A DNA stretch of 64,000 nt from Streptomyces zhaozhouensis (GCF_900230195.1 NZ_OCNE01000020.1:1-64000); one strand, 5' to 3'. Positions 46,943 to 55,124 are shown, numbered from the stretch's first letter. Made by a program: numbers and translations. The notes: generated from the sequence alone by a model not told the origin.

Positions 46943-47080
46943 GTGAAGAAGTTTGCTCTCAGCCTTTTCGCAGCCCTTGTCGTCGCGGCTGTGTCCGGTG
47001 GAGTAGCCGCAGCTCAGGGCTCCTCCGTCGAGTCCGGTTCCACCCAGGCAGCGTCCCAGGCCGGGAACATCTGGGCCTGA
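46943..47080 (+). CDS. Small secreted peptide (45 aa), candidate precursor
   Basis: GTG 46943 with GGAAGAGGGA eight bases before it; the longer open frame from 46874 includes the palindrome and lacks a ribosome site. Residues 1-24 form a signal peptide: KK, core FALSLFAALVVAAVSGG, then VAAA cleavage site before QG. About 20 mature residues follow, rich in Ser, Gln and Ala, without Cys, ending QAASQAGNIWA. It stands first in an operon with ATP-grasp and DUF1015 genes. A role as a secreted signal or modified natural product is inferred from context only. Confidence 0.7.
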   Translation: MKKFALSLFAALVVAAVSGGVAAAQGSSVESGSTQAASQAGNIWA

Positions 47081-47102
47081 TCCGGGTCATCGGAGGGTTC
47101 GT

Positions 47103-48353
47103 GTGAGCAGCGAGGCCGGCATGACCACGCCATCGAAACCGTTGGCGGTGTTGCTCAGCCCACGCCGCTCGGTGGTGGAGGCGGCCCACGCGGTCGGCGC
47201 CACCACGCTCGTTCTCGCACCCGACCTTTCGAGCCCGGAGGTCCGGGAGGCGGCGGAGGCCGCTGACGACGCCATGACCGTGGAGTGGCGCGACCACTCG
47301 CGGTTGCTGATGTCGATCGGTCACCTCGCCCACGTTCCCGTCAGGATCTCCGTCTTCGGCTTCGCCGAGGCCAGCGCCCTCGCGGCGGCTCGGGCCAACG
47401 AAGCCCTGCGCTTTCCTGGCAACCCCCATGCGGCCGTCGCGTACCTTACGGACAAGGCGGCCCTGCGCGGCAAGGTCAACCAGCTCACCGGTGCCCCCGT
47501 CCGGTTCGAGCACTGCGACCGCGCCGCGCATCTGGAAGCCGTCGCCCTGCGCGTTGGCTTCCCGTGCGTGGCCAAGCCACGCACCGGTTTCGGCGGCCAG
47601 GACGTCCATCTGCTGCGTGATGCCGCGGACGCGGCGTTCCTGGCCGCCGGGCTGCCGCCGGAACCTGCGCTGATCGTGGAGGAGTTCCTGGAAGGACCCG
47701 AGTACAGCGTGGTGGCCCACTCCCTGGCCGGCACGCACACCGTCCTGGCGATCTCCAGGCGGTACACCTCCGGCGTGCCGGAGGGCAGGGAGACCGGCTA
47801 CGACCTGCCGGCGGAGCTGGACCGGGACACCACCCGCCAGATCCACCAGCTGGTCGTCGCCACGCTCAACACCGCCGGCCACCGCAGCGGCCCCTCGCAG
47901 ACCGAGGTGATACTGACCTCGGCGGGGCCACGACTGGTCGAGTCCCACGCCCACCCGGGCGAGGACCGGATCAGCGAACTGCTGCTGCTGGCCGAGGGAA
48001 CGGACCTCGAAGCCCTGGCCCTCGCCGCGGCGCTCGGTCTTCCCCAACCCGTCGGCCGGACCCGCGAACGTTTCGCCGGTCTCCGTCAACTGCGCCTGCC
48101 CCCCGGCGCGTTGGTCACGGTCGAGGGGATGGACGAGGCACTGGCGCTGCCGGGAGTCACCGACGTCGAGATCTCCGTCCCGCCGGGCGGTCATGTTCCG
48201 GAGACCACCAGCCGGGTCGCCGGACATGGCTGCGTCATCGCCGTGGCGGACGCGCCGTGCGAGCTGGAGGCCGTGCTCCGGAAGGCCCAGGACGTCCTGC
48301 GGCCGGTCGTGGTCCCCGTGTCCGCGAACGAGGAGGAGCACTCTGCTGCCTGA
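47103..48353 (+). CDS. ATP-grasp ligase, L-amino-acid-ligase-like
   Basis: 416 aa. GTG 47103 has GGAGGG five bases upstream and lies 22 nt after the peptide stop. The ATP-grasp fold includes YLTDKAALRGKVNQL, CVAKPRTGFGGQDVHLL (ATP-binding lysine and glycine loop), VEEFLEGPEYSVVAHS and the metal-binding region LVESHAHPGEDRISELL. Such enzymes activate a carboxylate as acyl phosphate and join it to an amine. The closest resemblance is to bacilysin-type amino acid ligases. The usual E-x-N/H-x-R metal site reads E-S-H-A-H-P here, with His in place of Arg. Substrates unknown; cytosolic. Confidence 0.88.
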   Translation: MSSEAGMTTPSKPLAVLLSPRRSVVEAAHAVGATTLVLAPDLSSPEVREAAEAADDAMTVEWRDHSRLLMSIGHLAHVPVRISVFGFAEASALAAARANEALRFPGNPHAAVAYLTDKAALRGKVNQLTGAPVRFEHCDRAAHLEAVALRVGFPCVAKPRTGFGGQDVHLLRDAADAAFLAAGLPPEPALIVEEFLEGPEYSVVAHSLAGTHTVLAISRRYTSGVPEGRETGYDLPAELDRDTTRQIHQLVVATLNTAGHRSGPSQTEVILTSAGPRLVESHAHPGEDRISELLLLAEGTDLEALALAAALGLPQPVGRTRERFAGLRQLRLPPGALVTVEGMDEALALPGVTDVEISVPPGGHVPETTSRVAGHGCVIAVADAPCELEAVLRKAQDVLRPVVVPVSANEEEHSAA

Positions 48354-48369
48354 GCTGTCCCGCCCGCTG

Positions 48370-49368
48370 GTGCTGCCGGAGAGCCCGGCACCGCGCACGG
48401 ACCTGCTGCTCCCCTTCCACGGTGTTCTCGGCCGGCCGCTCGGCCGCGCCAGCTACTACGTGCTGGAACGCGTCGACGCCGTCGGCTCCGTCGAACAGCG
48501 CGGGGTGATCGGAGCGTTGGGCCTGCACGGAGTGGAGAGCGGGCATGTGCTGCGCCACCAGCAGGTGGGCGAGAACGCCGTCAGGTTCCAGACCCGCCTG
48601 CTGAAGGAGCGCGGCGGCAGCGTCGAACCGCTGCTGCTGGCCGCGCCCGACCTCGGTGCCTTCCACGACTGCGTCGAGGAGACCGTGCGGCGTCCCGCCG
48701 ACCAGGAGCTGCCGGTGCCGGGCGGCGGGCTGCAACGCCTCTGGGCCTGCGACGCGTCCTGGGCGCTCGACCCGCCGCCGCTGCCGCCGATGCTGCTGGC
48801 CGACGGGCACCACCGGCTGGAGGCCGCCAGGCGGCTGCGCCGGGCGCACCCCGACGCGGTGGGCGACCGGCTGCTGGCGCTCGTCGTCGACCACCGGCGC
48901 TACCCGCTGACGCTCTCGGCCACCCACCGGGTGGTGCCGGGACTCGACCTGGAACGGGCGGTGCGCGCCGCGGAGCGGATCGCGCGCGTCCGTGAACTGC
49001 CGCCGGCGAGGCGGCCGGTGCCGCGCCCCGGCACCTATCTGCTGACCGGGCAGGGCCGGATCTGGGGTCTTTCCGAGATCTCGCCCGTCGCGCTGGCCGG
49101 GCGGCTGCGGACGCTGCCGGTGGAGTGGGTCGAGCTGCCGGCCGCGATCAGCGACCATGTGCTGATCCCGGCGCTCTGCGAGGACCAGCAGTTGTCGCCT
49201 GCGCTGCGCTACACCAGCCACTACCCGGCGGCCGACGAGGTGGGGCTGATCCTGCCGCCGCCGACCTGGGACCAGATCTGGGCCGGCGCGGCGAGCGGCG
49301 CGGGAATGCCACCGAAGAGCACGCATCTGGGGCCCACTCCGCTGCCCGGCCGCCTCACCGAGGGGTAG
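48370..49368 (+). CDS. DUF1015 family protein (SbnI/SerK-like)
   Basis: 332 aa from GTG 48370. Better ribosome sequence (GAGGAGGAG at 48329-48337) precedes two CTG codons at 48343 and 48346 in the same frame, overlapping the ATP-grasp stop, so a CTG start is possible. The family signature is LLADGHHRLEAARRL with the DGHHR centre. Other segments: LLLPFHGVLG, LLALVVDHRRYPLTLSATHR, LRYTSHYPAADEV. Characterised relatives (SbnI, SerK) phosphorylate free serine or bind nucleotide. Together with the ligase upstream it suggests amino-acid activation, but this is inference. Confidence 0.83.
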   Translation: MLPESPAPRTDLLLPFHGVLGRPLGRASYYVLERVDAVGSVEQRGVIGALGLHGVESGHVLRHQQVGENAVRFQTRLLKERGGSVEPLLLAAPDLGAFHDCVEETVRRPADQELPVPGGGLQRLWACDASWALDPPPLPPMLLADGHHRLEAARRLRRAHPDAVGDRLLALVVDHRRYPLTLSATHRVVPGLDLERAVRAAERIARVRELPPARRPVPRPGTYLLTGQGRIWGLSEISPVALAGRLRTLPVEWVELPAAISDHVLIPALCEDQQLSPALRYTSHYPAADEVGLILPPPTWDQIWAGAASGAGMPPKSTHLGPTPLPGRLTEG

Positions 49369-49504
49369 CCGCCGCTCCCGCCGGCCGGGCCGGGGCGTCG
49401 GGTGCGGCCCGGTGCCGGGTCGCCCGCGCGGATTCCCGCGCCCCCGGTCGTGGTGGGCGCTCACTCGTGGAGCCTCCCGTGGGTGAGGCGGAGGTTGCGT
49501 GCGT

Positions 49505-49555
49505 GTCACCTGCCGCCAACAGTGCCGAAGCCGCCGGTTGTTACGTTCTCGGTTC
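49505..49555 (+). promoter_or_regulatory. Possible GlnR-type sites upstream of narK
   Basis: GTCAC-n6-CCAAC (49505-49520) and GTTAC-n6-GGTTC (49540-49555) resemble GlnR half-sites gTnAc-n6-GaAAc. The fit of the second halves is partial. They lie just before the narK ribosome site, where nitrogen control is expected. The rest of the 210-nt gap is GC-rich without features. Confidence 0.35.
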
Positions 49556-49578
49556 GTTCGGACCGCGCTGGAGGCAGC

Positions 49579-50970
49579 ATGTCAGTCGTCAGGCCACGGC
49601 CCGCCCGTCGGGGCGGACGTTGGATCGAGCAGTGGGACCCGGAGGACGAGCACTTCTGGCGGACCACGGGGGAACGCGTCGCCCGCCGGAACCTGCTGCT
49701 CTCCGTGCTCTCGGAGCACATCGGCTTCTCCGTCTGGTCGTTCTGGTCGGTGCTGGTGCTCTTCATGGGCGACGAGTACGGGGTCGACGCCGCCGGCAAG
49801 TTCTTCCTGGTCTCCACCGCGACCCTGGTCGGCGCCCTGGTACGGGTGCCGTACACCTTCGCGGTGGCCAGGTTCGGCGGCCGGAACTGGACGGTGATCT
49901 CGGCCTCGCTGCTGCTGCTGCCCACGCTCGCCGCCTGGGTGGTGATGGAACCGGGCACCTCGTACAGCACGTTCCTGCTGGTCGCCGTCGTGACCGGGAT
50001 CGGCGGTGGCAACTTCGCCTCGTCGATGACCAACATCAACGCCTTCTTCCCCCTGCGCAAGAAGGGCTGGGCACTGGGTCTGAACGCGGGCGGCGGCAAC
50101 GTCGGCGTGCCCGTGGTGCAGCTCGCCGGCCTGCTGGTGATCGCCACCGCGGGGGACGGCAGCCCCCGGGTGCTGCTGGCCGCCTACACCCCGCTGATCG
50201 TGGTGGCGACCGTGCTGGCGTGGCGGTACATGGACAACCTGGCCCCGGTGACCAACGACACCGGCGCGGCGCGGGAGTCGGTCAGGGACCGCCACACCTG
50301 GATCATGTCGTTCCTGTACACGGGCACGTTCGGCTCGTTCATCGGCTACGGCTTCGCGTTCGGCCTCGTGCTCCAGACGCAGTTCGACCGGACCCCGCTC
50401 CAGGCCGCCTCCCTGACGTTCGTCGGTCCGCTGCTCGGGTCGCTGGTGCGGCCGTTCGGCGGGCACTGGGCCGACCGCTTCGGCGGGGCGCGGATCACGC
50501 TGTGGGTCTTCCTGGGGATGGCGGCGGCGACCGGGGTGGTGATCGCGGCCTCGCGCGCCGAGTCGCTCGGGGTCTTCCTGGTGGGCTTCGTCGCGCTCTT
50601 CGTGCTCAGCGGGATCGGCAACGGTTCGACGTACAAGATGATCCCCGGCATCTACCAGGCCAAGGCCGTGGCGCTCGGGCTGCGCGGGGAGGCCGCGGCG
50701 GCCTACGGGCGGCGGCTGTCGGGGGCCGCGATCGGGCTGATCGGGGCGGTCGGCGCGCTCGGCGGGCTGGGCATCAACCTCGCCTTCCGGCAGTCCTTCC
50801 AGGCCACGGGCTCGGGGGTGAACGCGTTCGTCGCGTTCCTCGTCTTCTACGCCCTGTGCTCGGCGGTCACCTGGGCCGTCTATCTGCGCGGCGCGATGGG
50901 GCCCCGGTCGCGGGAGACCGCGGTCGCCGGCGGCCGGCGGAACGAGGTGCCGGGCCACGTGGGAGTCTGA
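49579..50970 (+). CDS. narK: Nitrate/nitrite transporter NarK
   Basis: 463 aa from ATG 49579 (TGGAGG upstream). Twelve-helix MFS protein with the nitrate signature region GIGGGNFASSMTNINAFFP and LGLNAGGGNVGVP, and FGGHWADRFGGARIT as the repeat in the second half. It moves nitrate in or nitrite out across the cytoplasmic membrane. It is followed by the nnaR-type regulator gene, a known arrangement in streptomycetes, which supports a role in nitrate assimilation. Confidence 0.95.
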   Translation: MSVVRPRPARRGGRWIEQWDPEDEHFWRTTGERVARRNLLLSVLSEHIGFSVWSFWSVLVLFMGDEYGVDAAGKFFLVSTATLVGALVRVPYTFAVARFGGRNWTVISASLLLLPTLAAWVVMEPGTSYSTFLLVAVVTGIGGGNFASSMTNINAFFPLRKKGWALGLNAGGGNVGVPVVQLAGLLVIATAGDGSPRVLLAAYTPLIVVATVLAWRYMDNLAPVTNDTGAARESVRDRHTWIMSFLYTGTFGSFIGYGFAFGLVLQTQFDRTPLQAASLTFVGPLLGSLVRPFGGHWADRFGGARITLWVFLGMAAATGVVIAASRAESLGVFLVGFVALFVLSGIGNGSTYKMIPGIYQAKAVALGLRGEAAAAYGRRLSGAAIGLIGAVGALGGLGINLAFRQSFQATGSGVNAFVAFLVFYALCSAVTWAVYLRGAMGPRSRETAVAGGRRNEVPGHVGV

Positions 50971-51132
50971 GGTGCGGGCCGGGGCCGCTTCACACCGGCG
51001 CAACACGGCGGAACCGGCACCGACACGCCCGTCTGCCAGGCTCGGCGGCACTCCATGGCCGGTGCCCCGCACCATCCGTCGGCCTCGTCCCCATGTCCCC
51101 GTCAGCGAGCGAACCACCAGGGTGGAACGGTC

Positions 51133-52317
51133 ATGCCCCAGCAGGACCAGCAGGACCAGCAGGACCAGCACGAAGAGCGTCAGCGGCCGGCCGTCCGGCC
51201 CCTGGACGGCTTCGCCGTCGGCGTCACCGCGGCGCGCCGGGCCGAGGAACTGGGCGCGCTGCTCCGCCGGCGCGGAGCCGAGGTCACGCACGCCCCCGCG
51301 CTGCGCATCGTGCCGCTCGCCGACGACGAGCAACTCCTGGCCGCCACCCGCCAGTTGATGGAACGCGCCCCCGACGTGACGGTGGCGACCACGGCGATCG
51401 GCTTCCGCGGCTGGGTGGAGGCGGCCGAGGGCTGGGGGCTCGGCGAGCCGCTGCTGGCCGCGCTCGCCACCGGCGAGGTGCTGGCCCGCGGCCCCAAGGT
51501 GCGCGGCGCCATCCGCGCGGCCGGGCTGCGGGAGAGCTGGTCGCCGGCGTCCGAGTCGATGGCCGAGGTGCTGGACCGGCTGCTGGAGGAGGGGGTCGCG
51601 GGGAAGCGGCTCGCGCTCCAACTGCACGGTGAGCCGCAGCCGGGCTTCCTGGAGGCGCTGCGCGCCGCGGGGGCCGAGGTGGTGGAGGTGCCGGTCTACC
51701 GCTGGATGCCGCCGGCCGACATCGCCCCCGTCGACCGGCTGATCGACACGGTGCTGGCGCGCGGCGTCGACGCCGTGACGTTCACCTCGGCGCCCGCCGC
51801 CACCTCGTTCCTGCGCAGGGCGGAGGAACGGGCGCTGCTGGAACCGCTGTTGGAGGCGTTGCGGCACCGGGTGCTGGCCGCCTGCGTGGGTCCGGTCACC
51901 GCGCTGCCGCTCCAGGCCCACGACGTGCCGACGCGGCAGCCGGAACGGTTCCGGCTGGGCCCGCTGGTGCAGTTGCTCTGCGCCGAGCTGCCCTCGCGGG
52001 TCGAGACCCTGCCGGTCGCCGGCCACCGGCTGGAGATCAGGGGGCGCGCGGTAGTACTCGACGGCGCGCTGCGGCCCGTGCCGCCGGCGGGTATCTCTCT
52101 GCTGCGCGCCCTCGCGCGCCGCCCCGGTTGGGTCGTTCCCCGCTCCGAGCTGCTGCGCGCGCTCCCCGGCGCGGGCCGGGACGAACACGCCGTCGAGACC
52201 GCGATGACGCGGCTCCGCACCGCGCTGGGCGCGCCCGGAGTGGTCCAGACGGTGGTCAAACGCGGCTACCGGCTGGCCATCGACCCGGCCCCGGCGGGCG
52301 CCAAGTACGGCGACTGA
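51133..52317 (+). CDS. nnaR: Uroporphyrinogen-III synthase-like transcriptional regulator, NnaR type
   Basis: 394 aa from ATG 51133. The N-terminal tail has three Gln-Asp-Gln units from a 9-bp repeat (CAGGACCAG). HemD-like domain at about 20-275 (FAVGVTAARRAEELGALLRRRG, VTFTSAPAATSFLRRAE, VGPVTALPLQAHDV). C-terminal OmpR-type winged helix (VPPAGISLLRALARRPGWVV, HAVETAMTRLRTALG, VVKRGYRLAI). In S. coelicolor NnaR is a GlnR target that helps express nitrite reduction and narK. Adjacent narK supports the same role; enzymatic HemD activity is doubtful. Confidence 0.88.
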   Translation: MPQQDQQDQQDQHEERQRPAVRPLDGFAVGVTAARRAEELGALLRRRGAEVTHAPALRIVPLADDEQLLAATRQLMERAPDVTVATTAIGFRGWVEAAEGWGLGEPLLAALATGEVLARGPKVRGAIRAAGLRESWSPASESMAEVLDRLLEEGVAGKRLALQLHGEPQPGFLEALRAAGAEVVEVPVYRWMPPADIAPVDRLIDTVLARGVDAVTFTSAPAATSFLRRAEERALLEPLLEALRHRVLAACVGPVTALPLQAHDVPTRQPERFRLGPLVQLLCAELPSRVETLPVAGHRLEIRGRAVVLDGALRPVPPAGISLLRALARRPGWVVPRSELLRALPGAGRDEHAVETAMTRLRTALGAPGVVQTVVKRGYRLAIDPAPAGAKYGD

Positions 52318-52375
52318 CAGTCGCGGGACAGCACCCCGCCGTGGCGCGGTGGCTGCCGGTGGTCCCGACTTCGCG

Positions 52376-52381
52376 TACGGT
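52376..52381 (+). promoter_or_regulatory. -10 box TACGGT upstream of helD
   Basis: TACGGT ends on the first base of the earliest in-frame TTG (52381). The predicted transcript starts near 52388, which excludes that TTG and favours TTG 52423. Confidence 0.5.
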
Positions 52382-52422
52382 TGACGGCCGCCCTGCCACA
52401 GCAGCAGAAGGGGGCCGAGGCG

Positions 52423-54783
52423 TTGGACGTGCGAGACCGGGAGATCCGGGACGAGCAACGGCATCTGGACGCCGTCTACGGACGGCTGACCGAGAAGATC
52501 CACGAGGCGGAGTACCTGATGGCGGACGCCGCCAGGCGCGGCCAGGTCGGCACGCCCGGCGCGCTCGCCGAGCGGGACGCCCAGGTCTTCCAGGCCGGAC
52601 TCCATCTCTCCCGGCTCAACCGCGAGTTCGAGGACTTCCTCTTCGGCCGCATCGACCTGCTCGCCGGCAAGGACGGCGAACGCGGACCGGACGGCGCCTC
52701 GACCTCCGTCGAGCCGGCCGACGACGCCGTGCGCGAGGAGCCGGACGGCCAGGTCGCCGACATCGCCGAGACCCTGCACATCGGCCGGCTCGGGGTGCTG
52801 GACGCCGACTACGTGCCGCTGGTCATCGACTGGCGGGCACCGGCCGCCGCCCCGTTCTACCGGGCCACCCCGCTGCGCCCGGGGCGCGTGGTGCGCCGCC
52901 GGGTGATCCGCAGCCGGGGGCGGCGGGTGCTCGGCGTCGAGGACGACCTGCTGCGCCCGGGGCTGCGCGCCTCGCTCGCCGGCCGGGAGCTGCCGGTCGT
53001 CGGCGACGGCGCGCTGCTGGCCGCGCTCGGCAGGGAGCGCGGCCACCGGATGACCGACATCGTCGCCTCCATCCAGGCCGAGCAGGACGAGGTCATCCGC
53101 GCGCCCGCCGGCAAGGTCACCGAGGTCAGCGGCGGTCCCGGCACCGGCAAGACGGCGGTCGCCCTGCACCGCGCCGCCTATCTGCTCTACCAGGACAGGC
53201 GCCGCTACGCCGGCGGGATCCTGGTGGTCAGCCCCACCCCGCTGCTCGTCTCGTACACCGAGGGCGTGCTGCCCTCGCTCGGCGAGGAGGGCCAGGTCGC
53301 GATCCGCGCGCTCGGCTCCCTGGTCGACGGGTTCGAGGCCGACGCCTACGACGAGCAGCCGGTGGCCGCGGTCAAGGGCTCGGCCGCCATGGCGCGGCTG
53401 CTGCCCCGGGTGGCGCGGGAGGCGACCGAGGCCGACGACGCCCCCGACCGGCTGCGCGTCGTGGCGTTCGGCCGCCGCGTCGAGCTGGACGCCGACGCGC
53501 TGGCGCGCGTCCGCCGCCAGGTGCTCGGCGGCACCGCCCCCGTCAACCTGCTGCGCCCGCGCGCCCGCCGGCTGCTGCTCGACGCGCTGTGGGAACGTTC
53601 CGGGGCCGCCGCCCGCTACCCCGACCCGGAGCTCGCCGCCGAGGCCAGGGACGCGTTCTTCGAGGACATCGGCGACGAGGACACCTTCCGGGAGTTCCTG
53701 GCCGCCTGGTGGCCGGAACGCACGCCGCTCCAGGCGCTGTTGACCATGGCCGACGAGCGGCGCCTGGCCCGCCAGGCCCGCCGGCTGCTGCGGCCGCGCG
53801 AGATCCGGCTGCTGGCCCGTTCGCTGCGCCGGGTCACCCCCGACGGGCGTGGGCTCTCGGCCCACGACGTGGCGCTGCTCGACGAGTTGCGCGCGCTGCT
53901 CGGCGCGCCCCCGAAGCCGGCGCGCCCCGCCCCGGGCGGCGGCCTGGACGAGCTGGACGCGCTCGCCGGAGTCGCCGAGCTGACGACCTACGCGGAACGG
54001 CAGGAGCGCCGGGCCGAGCGGGGCGAGCGCGGGGAGCGCGACGAGGAGCGCTTCGACTACACGCATGTGATCGTCGACGAGGCGCAGGACCTGACGCCCA
54101 TGCAGTGGCGGATGGTGGGACGCCGCGGCAGGCAGGCCAGTTGGACGGTGGTGGGCGACCCGGCGCAGAGCTCGTGGACGGCGCCGGAGGAGGCGGCCGC
54201 CGAGCGGCGGGCGGCGCTCGGCGGCCGCTCGGTGCGGCGCTTCGAGCTGACCGTCAACTACCGCAACCCGGCGGAGATCGCGCGCGTTGCCGACGGCGTG
54301 CTGGCCCGCGCGATGCCCGGCGCCAGGCCGCCGCGCGCGGTCCGCTCCACCGGGGTGCTGCCGCGCTACGCGGTGGCCGGGACGGAGGAGGCGCTGCCGG
54401 ACGCGGTGCGCGCCGAGGCGGAGCGGCTGCTGTCGGAGGTCTCGGGAACGGTCGGCGTCGTGGTCGCGATGGGGCTGCGGGCCACCGCCCGCTCCTGGCT
54501 GGCCGGCGCCGACGACCGGCTCGTGGTGCTCGGCAGCCTGGAGGCCAAGGGCCTGGAGTACGACGCGACGCTGGTGGTCGCGCCGGCGCGGATCGCCGAC
54601 GAGTCGCCGGCCGGCGCCCGGGTGCTCTACGTCGCGCTGACCCGTTCCACCCAGCGGCTGACGGTGCTCTCCGGGCCCGGGGACGCCCCCGACGAGGCCG
54701 GCGTCCCCGAGGCGTTGCGGGCCGGGACGGACGCGGACGCGGCCGGGCCCGACGCCGCCGCGGTGTCGGGGACACCGCGCTGA
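52423..54783 (+). CDS. HelD/HelR-like superfamily 1 helicase-related RNA polymerase factor
   Basis: 786 aa from TTG 52423 (AAGGGGG eight bases upstream; GTG 52429 is also possible). The N-terminal antiparallel coiled coil (DREIRDEQRHLDAVYGRLTEKI) is the arm that HelD inserts into the RNA polymerase secondary channel. IDWRAPAAAPFYRATP, Walker A SGGPGTGKTAVALHRAAYLLY (K243), Walker B VIVDEAQDLTPMQWRM and motif LGSLEAKGLEYDATLVV follow. HelD removes stalled polymerase from DNA, and HelR variants protect it from rifamycins. No rifamycin-associated element is seen upstream, so HelR identity is not shown. Confidence 0.87.
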   Translation: MDVRDREIRDEQRHLDAVYGRLTEKIHEAEYLMADAARRGQVGTPGALAERDAQVFQAGLHLSRLNREFEDFLFGRIDLLAGKDGERGPDGASTSVEPADDAVREEPDGQVADIAETLHIGRLGVLDADYVPLVIDWRAPAAAPFYRATPLRPGRVVRRRVIRSRGRRVLGVEDDLLRPGLRASLAGRELPVVGDGALLAALGRERGHRMTDIVASIQAEQDEVIRAPAGKVTEVSGGPGTGKTAVALHRAAYLLYQDRRRYAGGILVVSPTPLLVSYTEGVLPSLGEEGQVAIRALGSLVDGFEADAYDEQPVAAVKGSAAMARLLPRVAREATEADDAPDRLRVVAFGRRVELDADALARVRRQVLGGTAPVNLLRPRARRLLLDALWERSGAAARYPDPELAAEARDAFFEDIGDEDTFREFLAAWWPERTPLQALLTMADERRLARQARRLLRPREIRLLARSLRRVTPDGRGLSAHDVALLDELRALLGAPPKPARPAPGGGLDELDALAGVAELTTYAERQERRAERGERGERDEERFDYTHVIVDEAQDLTPMQWRMVGRRGRQASWTVVGDPAQSSWTAPEEAAAERRAALGGRSVRRFELTVNYRNPAEIARVADGVLARAMPGARPPRAVRSTGVLPRYAVAGTEEALPDAVRAEAERLLSEVSGTVGVVVAMGLRATARSWLAGADDRLVVLGSLEAKGLEYDATLVVAPARIADESPAGARVLYVALTRSTQRLTVLSGPGDAPDEAGVPEALRAGTDADAAGPDAAAVSGTPR

Positions 54784-54787
54784 CCTG

Positions 54788-54822
54788 CGCACTGAGCCCG
54801 GTTGACCCCCGGGCTCAGTGCG
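54788..54822. terminator. Hairpin after helD overlapping a -35 box
   Basis: Perfect 14-bp arms 54788-54801 and 54809-54822 with loop TTGACCC. It starts 5 nt after the helD stop. The loop holds the -35 TTGACC of the next promoter. Confidence 0.8.
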
Positions 54823-54829
54823 GTAGCCT
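54802..54829 (+). promoter_or_regulatory. Promoter P1 upstream of malic enzyme
   Basis: TTGACC (54802-54807), 16-bp spacer, TAGCCT (54824-54829). The transcript would have a ~290-nt leader before ATG 55125. A 36-codon ORF (54852-54962, MPPGPTIVATSDHLPRGELA...) lies in it without a ribosome site. Confidence 0.6.
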
Positions 54830-55038
54830 GGAAGTGGCGTCGGCCCGTTCCATGCCCCCGGGCCCAACCATTGTCGCTACGAGCGACCACTTGCCGCGAG
54901 GCGAGCTGGCGGGTCGGCGCCCCTCTTCTTCTCCCCCTGTTCACGCCCGCGTCCCGGCGTGACTTCCGCGCCTTCCACCCCGCTGTTACCGTCGGGCCCT
55001 CGGCCGGTCCCGGCTTCCGGGCCGGCGACGGCCTCTCG

Positions 55039-55044
55039 TAAGGT
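55039..55044 (+). promoter_or_regulatory. Possible second -10 (TAAGGT) for malic enzyme
   Basis: TAAGGT 80 nt before the ATG would give a ~74-nt leader containing AAGGAAG. Between P1 and this box there is a small palindrome GTCGCT-ACG-AGCGAC (54873-54887). Confidence 0.4.
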
Positions 55045-55124
55045 GACAGCGGTCCGCTCGGCGGCCGCCCTTCGCCGCCAGGCGCGGACGGAGGGGCATT
55101 GAGGAATGTGAAGGAAGTTCGGCC

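Noticed and set aside
46874..47080. 68-aa version of the secreted peptide starting at ATG 46874
   Set aside because: This start lies inside the palindrome without a ribosome site and would bury the signal peptide. GTG 46943 with GGAAGAGGGA gives a proper signal sequence.
52318..52422. Rifamycin-associated element upstream of the HelD-like gene
   Set aside because: The 19-bp inverted repeat known upstream of rifamycin resistance genes was looked for and not seen, so HelR assignment was not made.
54852..54962. 36-codon ORF in the malic-enzyme leader
   Set aside because: There is no ribosome site and amino-acid composition looks random (Pro/Arg/Ser rich). It is mentioned only under the promoter entry.
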